Shown here piece by piece: positions 1-9,277 of a DNA stretch of 64,000 nt. Source of the DNA: AP-15 sp963772965 (lineage in GTDB: Bacteria; Pseudomonadota; Alphaproteobacteria; ATCC43930; CGMCC-115725); assembly GCA_963772965.1 (NCBI GenBank), contig CAVYZU010000006.1, forward strand, positions 496,001-560,000, written 5' to 3'. The first letter of the stretch is position 1. Each line of letters opens with the position of its first letter. The notes under the pieces were generated by a model that was not told the origin of the DNA, made no database searches, and saw only the letters and a program-made list of their open reading frames with translations. The position numbers and the translations under genes are program-made.

Positions 1-142
1 CGACCGGAGTGGGATAGGCATGCTGCGACAGGATGCGATCGATCGCCGGGCCGAGCCGGACGAGCCTGCCGCGCAGCGTAAACGGGTCGATGCGGAAAGG
101 CTGCACAAGATCGTCGTTGACCGAGCAGGTTGGCGCACTCAC
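1..142 (-). CDS. hslO: Hsp33 redox chaperone, N-terminal part (runs off the window)
   Basis: The minus strand reads from a GTG at 142 into the start of Hsp33, the cytoplasmic holdase activated by oxidation. About 47 codons are visible, including the family signature FTLRGRLVRLG and the following ILSQHAYPTPV segment, where Hsp33 proteins have a conserved Arg-Gly-Arg and a His-Tyr-Pro. The C-terminal zinc-binding cysteines lie outside the window. It follows argF on the same strand with a gap of about 60 bp, so it is probably the last gene of an argD-argF-hslO unit, an order known in alphaproteobacteria. Identification is firm; the GTG start is inferred from where similarity begins. Confidence 0.85.
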   Translation of the reverse strand, partial: MSAPTCSVNDDLVQPFRIDPFTLRGRLVRLGPAIDRILSQHAYPTPV

Positions 143-204
143 AATTGGCTATCCTCTTTCGTCGGCGCGACGCGCAGTGCCGCGACGTGGTGACTCCGGG
201 CGGT

Positions 205-1152
205 TCAGCCTAGGCACCAGGTCAAGATCCCCTTTTGCGCGTGCAAGCGGTTTTCCGCCTCGTCCCACACCACCGATTGCGGCCCGTCGACAACCGCGGC
301 GGTGACCTCCTCGCCGCGCTTGACCGGCAGGCAGTGCATAAAGATGGCGTCGGGTTTGGCCAATGCCATCAGCGCTTCGTCGACCCGATACGGGGCGAGC
401 AGATTGTGGCGAGTCCCTGTCCCTTCGTCACCCATCGATACCCAGGTGTCGGTCACGACGCAATCCGCCCCGGCGACCGCGTCGCGTGGCTCGGCCGTCG
501 GGCTGACGCGGCCACCCTCGCGCGCCGCCCAATCGAGCAAAGCCTGACTCGGCGACAGGGTCTCGGGGCAGGCCAACCGCAGTTCAAAGCCGAACCGCAC
601 TGCCGCGTGCACCCAGCTCGCTGCGACATTGTTGCCGTCACCGCTCCAGGCGACGATCTTGCCGGATAGCGTCCCCTTCTTTTCCTGCAAGGTCATCACA
701 TCGGCCATGATCTGGCATGGATGCGACGCATCGGTCAGGCCGTTGATCACGGGGACAGTCGCGTGCTCGGCCAATTCCTTGAGCTTGTCCACCCGATTGG
801 TACGGATCATGATCGCGTCGACATAGCGCGACAGCACGCGCGCCGTATCGGCCACGGTCTCGCCGCGGCCAAGCTGGCTATCGGCCGTGTTCAAAAAGAT
901 CGTGTCGCCGCCGAGCTGGCGCGTCGCGACCTCGAACGAGACGCGCGTTCGGGTCGACGGCTTCTCGAAAATCATCGCCAACGTCTTGCCGGCGAGCGGG
1001 CGGTCGCGCCGCCCGTTCTTATAAGCCGCGGCGACATCGAGGATGCCGCGCAATTCGGCGCTGTCGAGCCGGTCGATGTCGAGGAAATGGCGCGGCGAAA
1101 GCCCGTTTCCGACCAGCGCCGGCCCGCGCGCAATCCGCCTTACGCCGACCAT
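205..1152 (-). CDS. argF: Ornithine carbamoyltransferase
   Basis: This enzyme joins carbamoyl phosphate and ornithine to give citrulline in arginine biosynthesis. The 315-residue product has the normal family length. It shows the carbamoyl-phosphate loop STRTR (residues about 66-70), the HPCQ motif (about 144-147) and the C-terminal HCLPVKRGEEV ornithine-side motif. The ATG at 1152 lies inside the end of argD, overlapping by 13 bp, which implies translational coupling. The first 20 residues are less conserved, but no better in-frame ATG or GTG precedes the conserved RHFLDIDRL segment. It is intact and typical of a housekeeping gene. Confidence 0.95.
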   Translation of the reverse strand: MVGVRRIARGPALVGNGLSPRHFLDIDRLDSAELRGILDVAAAYKNGRRDRPLAGKTLAMIFEKPSTRTRVSFEVATRQLGGDTIFLNTADSQLGRGETVADTARVLSRYVDAIMIRTNRVDKLKELAEHATVPVINGLTDASHPCQIMADVMTLQEKKGTLSGKIVAWSGDGNNVAASWVHAAVRFGFELRLACPETLSPSQALLDWAAREGGRVSPTAEPRDAVAGADCVVTDTWVSMGDEGTGTRHNLLAPYRVDEALMALAKPDAIFMHCLPVKRGEEVTAAVVDGPQSVVWDEAENRLHAQKGILTWCLG

Positions 1153-2312
1153 TCCCGCGCTACCTTGTGCAGGATGTCCATGGCCTCGCCGATCTCGGCC
1201 TCGCCGACGACCAACGGCGGCAATAGCCGCAAGACATTGTCGCCGGCGGTCAACGCCAGCAGCCCGTTCTCGCGCAGCCGGGTCACGACATCGCCGGCTG
1301 GCACCACGCAGCGGATGCCGAGCAATAGCCCGGAGCCGCGCAACTCGGCAAACAGCTTTGGATAGGATCTGACCAACTCGCCGAGGCGACCGCGAAACAT
1401 CTTTGCCGTGGCGTCCACGCGATCAAAAAAGCCGGGTTCGAGCATCACGTCGAGGACAGCGTTGCCGGCCGCGACCGCCAGCGGATTGCCGCCAAAGGTC
1501 GAGCCATGGGTTCCCGGCACCATGCCGACCGCGGCCCGCTCGGTCGCGAGACACGCGCCGATCGGGAAACCGCCGCCCAAAGCCTTGGCAATGGCCATCA
1601 CATCGGGTGCGACGCCCGACCACTCATACGCGAACAATTTGCCGGTCCGGCCCATGCCGCACTGGACTTCGTCAAAGATCAGCAGCAATCCGAATTCGTC
1701 GGCGATCTCCCGCAATCCGCGCAGATAATCGTCCGAACCCGGGCGCACGCCACCCTCGCCCTGTACCGGTTCGACGATGATCGCCGCGGTTTCGCCACCG
1801 ACTGCGGCGCGCATCTCGTTCAGATTGCCAAAGGCGACGTGGTCAAAGCCCTCCATCGGCGGGCCAAACCCTTCAAGGTAGCGCTCGTTACCGGCGGCGG
1901 CCAATGTCGCAAAGGTGCGGCCGTGAAACGAGCCCTCGCAACCGATGATCCGGTAGCGCTCGGGATGGCCGGTGTCGTGCTGGTACTTGCGCGCCACTTT
2001 CAATGCCAATTCGCACGCCTCGGCCCCCGAATTGCCAAAGAAAACGGTATCGGCAAATGAGTTGTCGACCAGCCGCTTCGCCAGCCGCTCCTGGCCCGGA
2101 ATGCGGAACAGGTTCGAGCTATGCCAGAGACGCCCGGCCTGCTCCCTGATGGCCTCGACCAAATGAGGATGGCAGTGGCCAAGCCCGGTCACTGCGATCC
2201 CGCTGGTGAAATCGAGGAATTTGCGGCCGTTTTCGGAATAGAGCCAGCAGCCTTCGCCGTGGTCAACGGCAACGTCCCACCGCCCGTAGGTCGGCATCAC
2301 GGGTGTAATCAC
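1140..2312 (-). CDS. argD: Acetylornithine aminotransferase (class III, PLP)
   Basis: This PLP enzyme converts N-acetylglutamate semialdehyde to N-acetylornithine in arginine synthesis. Visible class-III features are the GNSGAEACELALK cofactor-phosphate loop, LIFDEVQCGMGRTG with the PLP-ring aspartate, and AIAKALGGGFPIGA with the Schiff-base lysine. The frame stays open upstream to an ATG at 2363. I prefer the GTG at 2312 because AGGAGA lies six bases before it and the conserved ITPVMPTYGR start follows directly, giving 390 residues, the usual length. It overlaps argF at its end. Substrate choice (acetylornithine versus succinylornithine) rests on the argF context. Confidence 0.92.
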   Translation of the reverse strand: MITPVMPTYGRWDVAVDHGEGCWLYSENGRKFLDFTSGIAVTGLGHCHPHLVEAIREQAGRLWHSSNLFRIPGQERLAKRLVDNSFADTVFFGNSGAEACELALKVARKYQHDTGHPERYRIIGCEGSFHGRTFATLAAAGNERYLEGFGPPMEGFDHVAFGNLNEMRAAVGGETAAIIVEPVQGEGGVRPGSDDYLRGLREIADEFGLLLIFDEVQCGMGRTGKLFAYEWSGVAPDVMAIAKALGGGFPIGACLATERAAVGMVPGTHGSTFGGNPLAVAAGNAVLDVMLEPGFFDRVDATAKMFRGRLGELVRSYPKLFAELRGSGLLLGIRCVVPAGDVVTRLRENGLLALTAGDNVLRLLPPLVVGEAEIGEAMDILHKVAREWSA

Positions 2313-2617
2313 GAATTGTCTCCTGCGCGAAAGATTGGAAAGTCGAGTGTTGCGGACGCTCAAACTATCGTCGTCGTCGCAGGTCAGCCGGGCCGTTCCT
2401 GAGGAGCCGTTCGCCCCGCCGGCATATCTCGCCGGGATCCCGCGCCATCGCCACTCTCCTCAACGCGCGAGCCGCCGTCAGCCGGCTCGCGATCAGGCAG
2501 GAAAGCGCCGGAGTATGGTGATCGTGAACATGCGTGTCAATTCGCCGGGAGCGCTGTCCTAAATAGAATGCGGTGTCGCTAGGGTGGCTCGGCCAGCGAA
2601 GCGCGACGCGCGGGGGT
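2313..2617. other. Intergenic stretch upstream of argD
   Basis: This roughly 300-bp gap separates argD from the end of the next minus-strand gene. Its left part should hold the argD promoter. I see no convincing gene: short open frames here have no recognisable content. No clear terminator or operator is visible. It marks the passage from chromosomal arginine genes to accessory DNA. Confidence 0.5.
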
Positions 2618-2977
2618 TTATCCTTCGGTTAGCGGATTTTCCCTAAGCGACCGCACGAGCTCCTGAGTTTGCTGCTCCGTAGGAACAGCCGCCTTCGGAA
2701 TTCGTATTGCGCCGATCTCATGCTCAATCGCCGCAATCATTTTGCTAAGGTGCAGCGTCAATATTTTCGCAGCTGGAATGCTCATATTCACGCTCGCTTC
2801 ATCTTGAAGGGCGATGCCAGGCATTTCGGTATTGCTAGAGAAGACAATAGTAAAGTCAATAGGACTTAGTCTAAACCGAAAATTATTGCCATAGGCTTCG
2901 CGAAAAAACGGAGAGCGTATGACCCGGCTTTGTTCAGTCGTGGGTGGCACATTTGGAGTGTTTCTATGATCAGTCAT
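2618..2977 (-). CDS. DUF3467-like small protein
   Basis: This 119-residue cytoplasmic protein resembles DUF3467. It has a YGNNFRFRLSPIDFTIVFSS strand region (about 29-48), then VNMSIPAAKILTLHLSKMI, then a terminal IEHEIGAI, matching the family's order of strands followed by a helix that recalls immunity or chaperone-like proteins. The family's function is not established. Its start overlaps the stop of the XRE gene by 8 bp, so it is translated as the third gene of a toxin-like/XRE/DUF3467 unit. No signal peptide or membrane segment is seen. A third partner of the toxin-antitoxin pair is an inference from the gene order. Confidence 0.6.
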   Translation of the reverse strand: MTDHRNTPNVPPTTEQSRVIRSPFFREAYGNNFRFRLSPIDFTIVFSSNTEMPGIALQDEASVNMSIPAAKILTLHLSKMIAAIEHEIGAIRIPKAAVPTEQQTQELVRSLRENPLTEG

Positions 2978-3608
2978 TAGCCACTCTCCTGTCTGCGCTT
3001 GCGTACCACCGCTCCGGTGGAGCTGAGTAGGTCGTAACCGCCGCAGGGACGATTGCAGTTACCCCGCTACCAGTCGAAGAGGCACCAACATTTACGCTGG
3101 CATATAGACTGCCTCCCCCCGAAACCTGCGGCTGAGAAGAGTACGAAGGAAGCACCTGGAGGCTCCCGGGTAGCTGCGCGGATCCGCCCCCTCCACTGAT
3201 AGAAATCATGGACGACGCGGCCTGCAATGCTCGCCCGTCGTGGCACAGACTTTCTAACGCATTTCTTGTGAAGCTCTCAACCTGCAAATTTGATTGGCTG
3301 AGGTCCTGTGAGCGCGCCAAGAAGTATTCATAAGGCACAAACTCGACGACCAGCCCCACATCGAAAGCTGACGCGAGTTCCAACAGCGTGGTCACCGTAT
3401 AGCGGGCAACTTCGCGATCTTCTAAACGCGCCACATTACTTTGTGGTTTCCCCATCCTTTCGCCGAGTGTACCCTGAGATAATCCGCGTTGACTTCGAAG
3501 CGCGCGAATTTGTAAGGCAATTTTCGCCCGCGTCTGTGCTGAAAGAAATGCATCTCGCATCTCTTTTTCGATCAGTTCGTCTGCAAACCGCTTAGAAATC
3601 ACACTCAT
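2970..3608 (-). CDS. XRE-family regulator with long C-terminal tail (antitoxin-like)
   Basis: This 212-residue protein has a Cro/C1-type helix-turn-helix at about residues 30-82, seen as ALRSQRGLSQGTLGERMGK followed by SNVARLEDREV, then the LASAFDVGLVVEFVPYEYF segment usual in antitoxins of this kind. The remaining 100 residues are a Gly/Ser/Val-rich low-complexity tail with no recognised domain, about twice the normal antitoxin length. Its start overlaps the end of the RelE-like gene upstream by 17 bp and its end overlaps the DUF3467 gene, so all three should be co-translated. The likely role is autorepressor and neutraliser of the toxin-like product, inferred from order and fold. Confidence 0.7.
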   Translation of the reverse strand: MSVISKRFADELIEKEMRDAFLSAQTRAKIALQIRALRSQRGLSQGTLGERMGKPQSNVARLEDREVARYTVTTLLELASAFDVGLVVEFVPYEYFLARSQDLSQSNLQVESFTRNALESLCHDGRALQAASSMISISGGGGSAQLPGSLQVLPSYSSQPQVSGGGSLYASVNVGASSTGSGVTAIVPAAVTTYSAPPERWYASADRRVAND

Positions 3609-3999
3609 GTGCTAAGCCTGGGTTGGCTCTAACAGCGACCATGCGCCGTAGAGCAGTTTCAAGCACACTTGGGGGGTGGAATTCACCGTCACGTTCGGTT
3701 GCCCACACTAGAAGAGTAAATGTCGCTGGGATTGGCCCGAAACAGCCTAGCGGGCGATATGCGACACCTAGCGTCTTAAAGCGGATCTTCGCAAGACCAC
3801 GGTACTTTCTGTATTTCTTTCCGGTGAGCAAATCGAAGCCGTTCTTTCGTGACCATCCTTCAATCGTTTCCTGATGGCGGAGGATATTGATCGCTACTCG
3901 GAAATCGGCCCGAGCCCGCGCCACCTGATCATCATATGCCTCACAAAAGAGATCCCTTCCTCGTTCGTTGCAAAAGCATCTTATCGTCCATGTCGCCAT
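3592..3999 (-). CDS. RelE/ParE-superfamily toxin-like protein (Gp49-like)
   Basis: This 135-residue protein opens the three-gene unit. It carries the Gp49/HigB-type core LAKIRFKTLGVAYRPLGCF followed by a hydrophobic strand FTLLVWATERDG and a C-terminal helical part. This fits a RelE-superfamily ribonuclease-like toxin, although the N-terminal 25 residues are unusual (three cysteines). The toxin-first, XRE-second order is that of HigBA-like modules. Activity is not demonstrated and catalytic residues in this family are too variable to verify by eye. Confidence 0.65.
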   Translation of the reverse strand: MATWTIRCFCNERGRDLFCEAYDDQVARARADFRVAINILRHQETIEGWSRKNGFDLLTGKKYRKYRGLAKIRFKTLGVAYRPLGCFGPIPATFTLLVWATERDGEFHPPSVLETALRRMVAVRANPGLAHECDF

Positions 4000-4041
4000 T
4001 CGGCATCTACTTTTCTATATGGACCGCATGAAAAATTGGTT

Positions 4042-4263
4042 GATCCCCCGCACGACCTCGACGTCTCAAAACCGTTATGGGGTGAGGCCTGCCTAACGAT
4101 GGGCCGGGATTTGGCCGCGGTGGCACTAGCGATTGTTTCGACCAAGGACCCGGAGCACTTCCGAACGACGCCCGGAGGTTATTTCCGCGGCATGGTGCAA
4201 AAGGCCAAGGCCGGCGAATTGCATCTCGAGCGGACCGTCTGGGCAATGCGCCGCGCCACTCAA
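4042..4263 (+). pseudogene. repC: RepC plasmid replication protein, C-terminal remnant
   Basis: About 74 codons match the C-terminal domain of repABC plasmid initiator RepC. Marks are LWGEACLTMGRDLAAVALAI, a GGYFRGMVQKAKAGEL segment where RepC has Gly-Gly-Tyr-Leu-Arg, and a terminal LERTVWAM. No RepC N-terminal DNA-binding part precedes it; the frame simply runs open from unrelated sequence. It is therefore a truncated relic suggesting that repABC plasmid DNA was once integrated here. The exact left edge is uncertain by about 50 bp. Confidence 0.6.
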
Positions 4264-4413
4264 CCAACTGCGCGGCCGCGAACGGGGAGGGGAGGGGGCC
4301 ACTACCAGGATGACAGGCTTGAAGCGGATTAGACCAAGGCGTTGGCCCAGTGCCGAAGCTGGCCTGCCGAGGAACATTTCGCAATTATCATTAGCTGTAC
4401 GTTGGATTGCCGA

Positions 4414-5819
4414 ATGCGAAAATCGAAACTTCTGACCGCCGAAGTTTTGGCGGAACTGGGCGCCGATCGGCTGGCGGCGCTGCTGCACGACGCGGCCCTG
4501 CACGACGCTGCGTTGGCGCGCTCCCTGCGGATCGCAGTGGCTGCTCGAGATGGCGCCGATTCGGCCGCAACGGCGATCGATGCCGAGATAAAACGGCTGA
4601 AGCGTGGCTCCAGCCTGATCGACTATCAGCGAGTGCCTGCTTTTGCCCGCGATTTGTCCGCGCTTTGTGCCGCGATCGAGGGACCGCTCGCGGACGCCGA
4701 TCCGGCAATGGCGCTCGAAAGGATGTTCGATTTCATTGATCTGGCACCAAGATTGATCGAGCGCAGCGACGACAGCGACGGGCATATTGGCGACACCATC
4801 CGTTCGGCGTGCGACGCGGCCGCCTTGTTGGCGGCTCGGGCAGCCCCGGCGATGCCCGTCGAACGAGCCGCCTTTCGCGCGTATCAGACCTATTTGTGCG
4901 ACGATTATGGTGTCGCCGACGGGATCATCGCGGCTTTCGCGCAAGTGCTGGACGCGCCGACACGCGCAGCGCTCTGCTCCTGGATCGAAGCCGAGCTTGC
5001 TCGGTTGCTGTCCCCTGTCGCCCCCGGGATTTGGCAACCGGGCACTTGAGCGAGTGGAAGCTGGTCAGTCCATTGGCTGATGTCGCAGACGCGGCCGGCG
5101 ATGTCGATGCCTACTGTGCCGCTCAGCAGCGTCTCGGCCGGCGGGTGCGCGATGATGCCGGAATGGCACGCCGGCTGCTCGATGCCGGCCATGCCGCGGA
5201 AGCCTATGCGGTCATTGAAGCCGCTGAGCCGAATCCGGCAAAGAATGAGATCGAACTCGCCGATCTGCGGATCGCCGCGCTGACCGCGTTGGGCCGGTCC
5301 GACGAGGCGCAAGTCCTGCGCTGGGGCGAATTCACCCGTGGCTTGCGCGAGATGCCGTTGCGCGACTTGCTGAAACGGCTGCCGGATTTTGCCGATGTGG
5401 CAAAGGAGCAGGAGGCGCTTTCGGTTGCAGCGTCATACCCCGATCCACACCAGGCACTTGAGTTTCTTGCTGCCTGGCCGGATCTCCGGCGCACCGCCGT
5501 AGTGGTCGAGGACCGCCTCGCGGCGATCGACGGTAACTGCTACTGGGTCCTCGGGCCGGCTGCGGAACGGCTGGAGCGAAAGGAGCCGCTCGCCGCCACG
5601 CTGCTCTACCGCAAGATGATCGACTTCACCCTCAGCCACGCCCGCTCCAGCCGCTATGGCCATGGCGCCCGGCATCTGCGCAGCTGTGCCTGGCTCGCCC
5701 AACAAATCGGCGATTGGCGCGGGCACCTACCCCACGCCGACTACCTCGCTGATCTACGCAAACAGCACCGCCGCAAGGTCGGCTTCTGGGGCCGGTTCGA
5801 CAACGATCGCCAGTCCTGA
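4414..5819 (+). pseudogene. DUF6880-family protein, frameshifted
   Basis: Two overlapping frames together make one DUF6880-like protein of about 468 residues, the usual family length. The first part starts at the ATG at 4414 (MRKSKLLTAEVLAELGADRL, typical start) and ends at 5049. The second continues in another frame from about 5030 (EWKLVSPLADVADAAGDVDA) to the stop at 5819, ending in HRRKVGFWGRFD. A single-base indel near 5035-5055 separates them. The protein is helical, alanine-rich and probably cytoplasmic; its function is unknown. It may be a true pseudogene or an assembly error, since both halves keep good coding character. Confidence 0.75.
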
Positions 5820-5977
5820 AGAAACCTTTGGCACGGAAGCATCACCTAATGGCGATTCGTCCGAATGTGATACGCGCGGCGCCCGTCCTTGCCGGACAAT
5901 CGTTGCGGGTTCATCGTCATCGCCAATTTTGGCTCCTCTAGAGTATCATCTCCGCATCTTCGTGTTCATCATGGGGC

Positions 5978-8182
5978 ATGGCGCGGATAGCAACGGCCAG
6001 TTCGACCGAGGTTTTGGCCGGTCTGGTCGACCGGGTGACATTCCATAATTCGGAGAGCGGTTTTTGTGTGCTGCGGGTCAAGGCCCGCGGTCAGCGCGAT
6101 CCGATCACCGTCATCGGCCACGCCGCGATGATCTCGGCCGGTGAGTTTGTCCAGGCGAGCGGCGGCTGGATTAACGATCGCACCCACGGCGTCCAATTCA
6201 GAGCCGCGTTCCTCAAGGCGACGGCGCCGACGACGATCGAGGGGATCGAGAAATACCTGGGCTCCGGGATGATCCGGGGTATCGGCCCCGTCTACGCCAA
6301 GAAACTGGTGCGCACCTTTGGTGATGCCGTGTTCGAGGTGATTGCACAAGAGCCCGGCCGCCTGCGCGAAGTCATCGGGATCGGCCCGAAACGCGCGGAG
6401 CGGATCATCGCCGGCTGGGCCGAGCAGAAGATCATCCGCGAGATCATGCTGTTCCTGCACAGCAACGGGGTCGGCACCTTGCGGGCGGTGCGCATCTACA
6501 AGACCTATGGCGCCGATGCTGTCCAACTGATCTCGGAAAACCCCTACCGGCTGGCCCGCGACATCCGCGGCATTGGCTTCCGTACCGCCGACCAGATCGC
6601 GGCCAAGCTCGGTATTGAAAAGACCGCATTGATTCGCGTACGCGCCGGTATCTCGTTCGCGCTGGCCGAGGCGATGGATGACGGCCATTGCGGCCTGCCA
6701 TATGAGGACCTCCTCGCCTTAGCGCGCGAACTGCTCGAGGTCCCCACGGAATTGGTCGAGACTGCGCTTGGTCTCGAACTGCAGGACGGCACAGTCATCG
6801 CCGCCGATGTCGCCGGCCGACAGTGCATTTTTCTCGCGGCACTGTACCGAGCCGAGCGCGAGATTGCCGCAAAGCTGACAGCGCTCAGACGGGGAAAGCC
6901 GCCGTGGCCATCGATCGATGCCGATAAGGCGATCCCGTGGGTCGAGAAACGGACCAAGCTGGCGCTCGCCAAAAGCCAGATCGAGGCGGTCCGCATCGCT
7001 GTCGCGTCCAAGGTGCTGGTCATCACCGGTGGCCCCGGGGTCGGCAAGACAACGCTGGTCAACTCGATCCTGAAGATCTTGCTGGCGAAGACCGTCACGA
7101 TCGCGCTCTGTGCCCCGACCGGTCGTGCCGCCAAGCGCCTGTCCGAGAGTACCGGTCTCGAGGCAAAGACGATCCACCGGCTGCTCGAAGCCGATCCCCG
7201 GACCGGGGCTTTCCGACGCGATGCCGAGGCGCCGCTCGACTGCGATCTGCTCGTCATCGACGAAACCTCGATGGTCGACGTGCCGCTGATGCGGGCATTA
7301 TTGCGCGCCTTGCCGGATCAGGCGGCACTGTTGCTGGTGGGTGATGTCGATCAGCTGCCCTCGGTCGGTCCCGGGCAGGTGCTGGCGGATATTATCCTCT
7401 CTACAGCGGTGACGGTGGTCCGCTTGACCGAAGTCTTCCGCCAAGCCGCCGAAAGCCGGATCATTATCAATGCTCATCGGATCAACCAAGGGGTGATGCC
7501 CGATCTCGCCCGCTCTGGAAGCGCTGACTTCTATTTCGTCGATGCCGGGGATCCGGAAGACGGGGTGGGTAAGGTGCTAGAGGTCGTGTGCCGGCGGATT
7601 CCGAAGCGCTTCGGGCTCGATCCCATCCGCGACATCCAGGTTCTGTGCCCGATGAACCGCGGCGGCTTCGGAGCACGCTCTCTCAATATCGAGCTGCAAA
7701 AGGCGCTGAACCCGCCCGGCGACATTCACATCGACCGCTTCGGCTGGACCTTCTGTCCGGGTGACAAGGTCATGCAGGTCGAGAACAATTACGACAAAGA
7801 CGTATACAACGGTGATCTTGGCATCGTGATGGCGATCGATATCGAGGAAGGCGAACTCGCCGCCGACTTCGATGGCCGTAAAGTCACCTACAGTTTTGGC
7901 GAACTGGACGAACTGGTCCTCGCCTATGCGACGACGATCCACAAGAGCCAGGGCTCGGAATACCCGGCGGTGGTGATCCCGCTGGCGACCCAGCATTATC
8001 CTATGCTGCAGCGGAACCTGGTCTACACCGGCGTGACCCGCGGCAAGCGGCTCGTGGTGATCGTCGGACAACGAAAAGCGCTGGCGATCGCCGTCAAGGG
8101 CGCGCGGATCCGGCGGCGATGGTCGAAACTGCGGGAGTGGCTTGCTGGTGATGGCCCGATACCGAGCGGGCTGTATACCTGA
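5978..8182 (+). CDS. recD2: RecD2-type ATP-dependent 5'-3' DNA helicase
   Basis: This 734-residue SF1B helicase has the RecD2 architecture without RecBC partners. It starts with an OB-like N-terminal region, followed by helix-hairpin-helix repeats (GIGPVYAKKLVRTFG, then IGIGPKRAERIIAGW and IRGIGFRTADQIAAK, residues about 95-215). The motor domain carries the Walker A sequence GGPGVGKTTL (about 350), Walker B LLVIDETSMVD (about 425), DVDQLPSVGPG, and late motifs YATTIHKSQGSE and VYTGVTRGKR. The family acts in DNA repair and replication-fork processing. The gene is intact, stands alone and has good alphaproteobacterial codon use. The ATG at 5978 directly precedes the conserved region. Confidence 0.93.
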   Translation: MARIATASSTEVLAGLVDRVTFHNSESGFCVLRVKARGQRDPITVIGHAAMISAGEFVQASGGWINDRTHGVQFRAAFLKATAPTTIEGIEKYLGSGMIRGIGPVYAKKLVRTFGDAVFEVIAQEPGRLREVIGIGPKRAERIIAGWAEQKIIREIMLFLHSNGVGTLRAVRIYKTYGADAVQLISENPYRLARDIRGIGFRTADQIAAKLGIEKTALIRVRAGISFALAEAMDDGHCGLPYEDLLALARELLEVPTELVETALGLELQDGTVIAADVAGRQCIFLAALYRAEREIAAKLTALRRGKPPWPSIDADKAIPWVEKRTKLALAKSQIEAVRIAVASKVLVITGGPGVGKTTLVNSILKILLAKTVTIALCAPTGRAAKRLSESTGLEAKTIHRLLEADPRTGAFRRDAEAPLDCDLLVIDETSMVDVPLMRALLRALPDQAALLLVGDVDQLPSVGPGQVLADIILSTAVTVVRLTEVFRQAAESRIIINAHRINQGVMPDLARSGSADFYFVDAGDPEDGVGKVLEVVCRRIPKRFGLDPIRDIQVLCPMNRGGFGARSLNIELQKALNPPGDIHIDRFGWTFCPGDKVMQVENNYDKDVYNGDLGIVMAIDIEEGELAADFDGRKVTYSFGELDELVLAYATTIHKSQGSEYPAVVIPLATQHYPMLQRNLVYTGVTRGKRLVVIVGQRKALAIAVKGARIRRRWSKLREWLAGDGPIPSGLYT

Positions 8183-8459
8183 AGCTTCGAACCATGCAGC
8201 CCCCGAAAAGCCGGTTCCGATATCACCAATAAAGCCCTCTCGATCGAGGCCAAAGCGAGACCGATAGCGGTCCGGTCAGGCAGTTACTGAGCACTCCCGG
8301 CAGTCACATTCGCAGCATAGCCGGCAGGTGCGGCGGGGAGCGCTGGAATATTTTTCATCAGCCTAGCGTGCGCGATGCGAGTGGTCAATTTTGCGACCAC
8401 AGACATGATCGCCATAATCGGCGGTCACTTCATCTTGCGGGCCTCGTCTTAGCAGCACA

Positions 8460-8912
8460 TCACCCGCCGATCACGTATTTCCCCTCTCTTCGGGAGACCT
8501 GGTTGCTCTTGGTCAGCGCGGTGAGGGCATTGGATACCGACTTCTCAGCAGATTTGTTGCCTTTGAGACCCATACGCTCGAAGATTTCGCCTCGGCTGAG
8601 ACCGTCCGCTCTTTCCCCGATGACTTGCAACAGAGCTGCGCGTCGACTTCCCGGCTGTGGACGAGTGCCAGTCTTCGCCACAGATGCCTCTTTGATCGTC
8701 GCTGCACTCCTTACTCGACCACGAGGCTGTCGGGTAGTCGTTGCCGATTTGCCGGTTTTCGTCGTCTCATAGGCATCGATCGCCGCAAGCTCTCGATCGA
8801 CCTCAGCGAGTTTGTTTTCGAGTTCTCTTTGCTGATTTAAGATCTTGTCGCGGTCGCGATTGAGACGCTTCCGCTCCCGCTGCATCACATCCGCAAACCG
8901 CATATCACCCAT
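8460..8912 (-). CDS. Hypothetical coiled-coil / winged-helix-like protein
   Basis: I do not recognise a named family. The first 50 residues are a charged heptad-like coiled coil (RERKRLNRDRDKILNQQREL and so on). A basic linker with GRVRS and TRPQPGSRR follows, then a C-terminal domain of about 60 residues (ALLQVIGERADGLSRGEIFE, then SVSNALTALTKSNQVSRREG) that reads like a winged helix. This suggests a small nucleoid or DNA-binding protein. It stands alone, convergent with recD2. Coding is supported by the consistent domain pattern; the function is inference. Confidence 0.6.
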   Translation of the reverse strand: MGDMRFADVMQRERKRLNRDRDKILNQQRELENKLAEVDRELAAIDAYETTKTGKSATTTRQPRGRVRSAATIKEASVAKTGTRPQPGSRRAALLQVIGERADGLSRGEIFERMGLKGNKSAEKSVSNALTALTKSNQVSRREGKYVIGG

Positions 8913-9277
8913 CTGATTGGCTCCTCGTCATGTTTGGCGGGAGCATAATCGGCACGGTGCAGAACAAAAGCACAAAGTCCAACACTCACCGCTATTCTTG
9001 GTGGCTGAACCGATGTCTGCTTTATCATGCTGCGGCCCGGTCGTCTATCGATTGATCCCAGCAAAGTTAGCCAAGGCTTTCATGATACGACCATCTTGAA
9101 CTGCCGCCGCTGCAGGCCGATCATCAGAAGCATCCACGAGCGCCGCGCGGGTTCCGCCAGACCTGCATCTAGCTCCATTGGGGCTGCTTGGCCTGATCGG
9201 GGCCGCTTTGATCGGGAGTCGTTTCGCCTGCACCTGAATAAAGTATGTCAGTAAAGTTTGGGAATTGGCGCTCATTG
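8913..9277. other. Non-coding stretch, nothing recognised
   Basis: I see no supported gene, repeat or RNA in these 365 bp. Short open frames on both strands lack recognisable content and start signals. The start of the minus-strand gene at 8912 implies that its promoter lies at the left edge. Confidence 0.4.

Noticed and set aside
4126..5037. 303-codon minus-strand frame
   Set aside because: It lies opposite the DUF6880 gene, which has clear family content; the minus frame has no motif or start signal.
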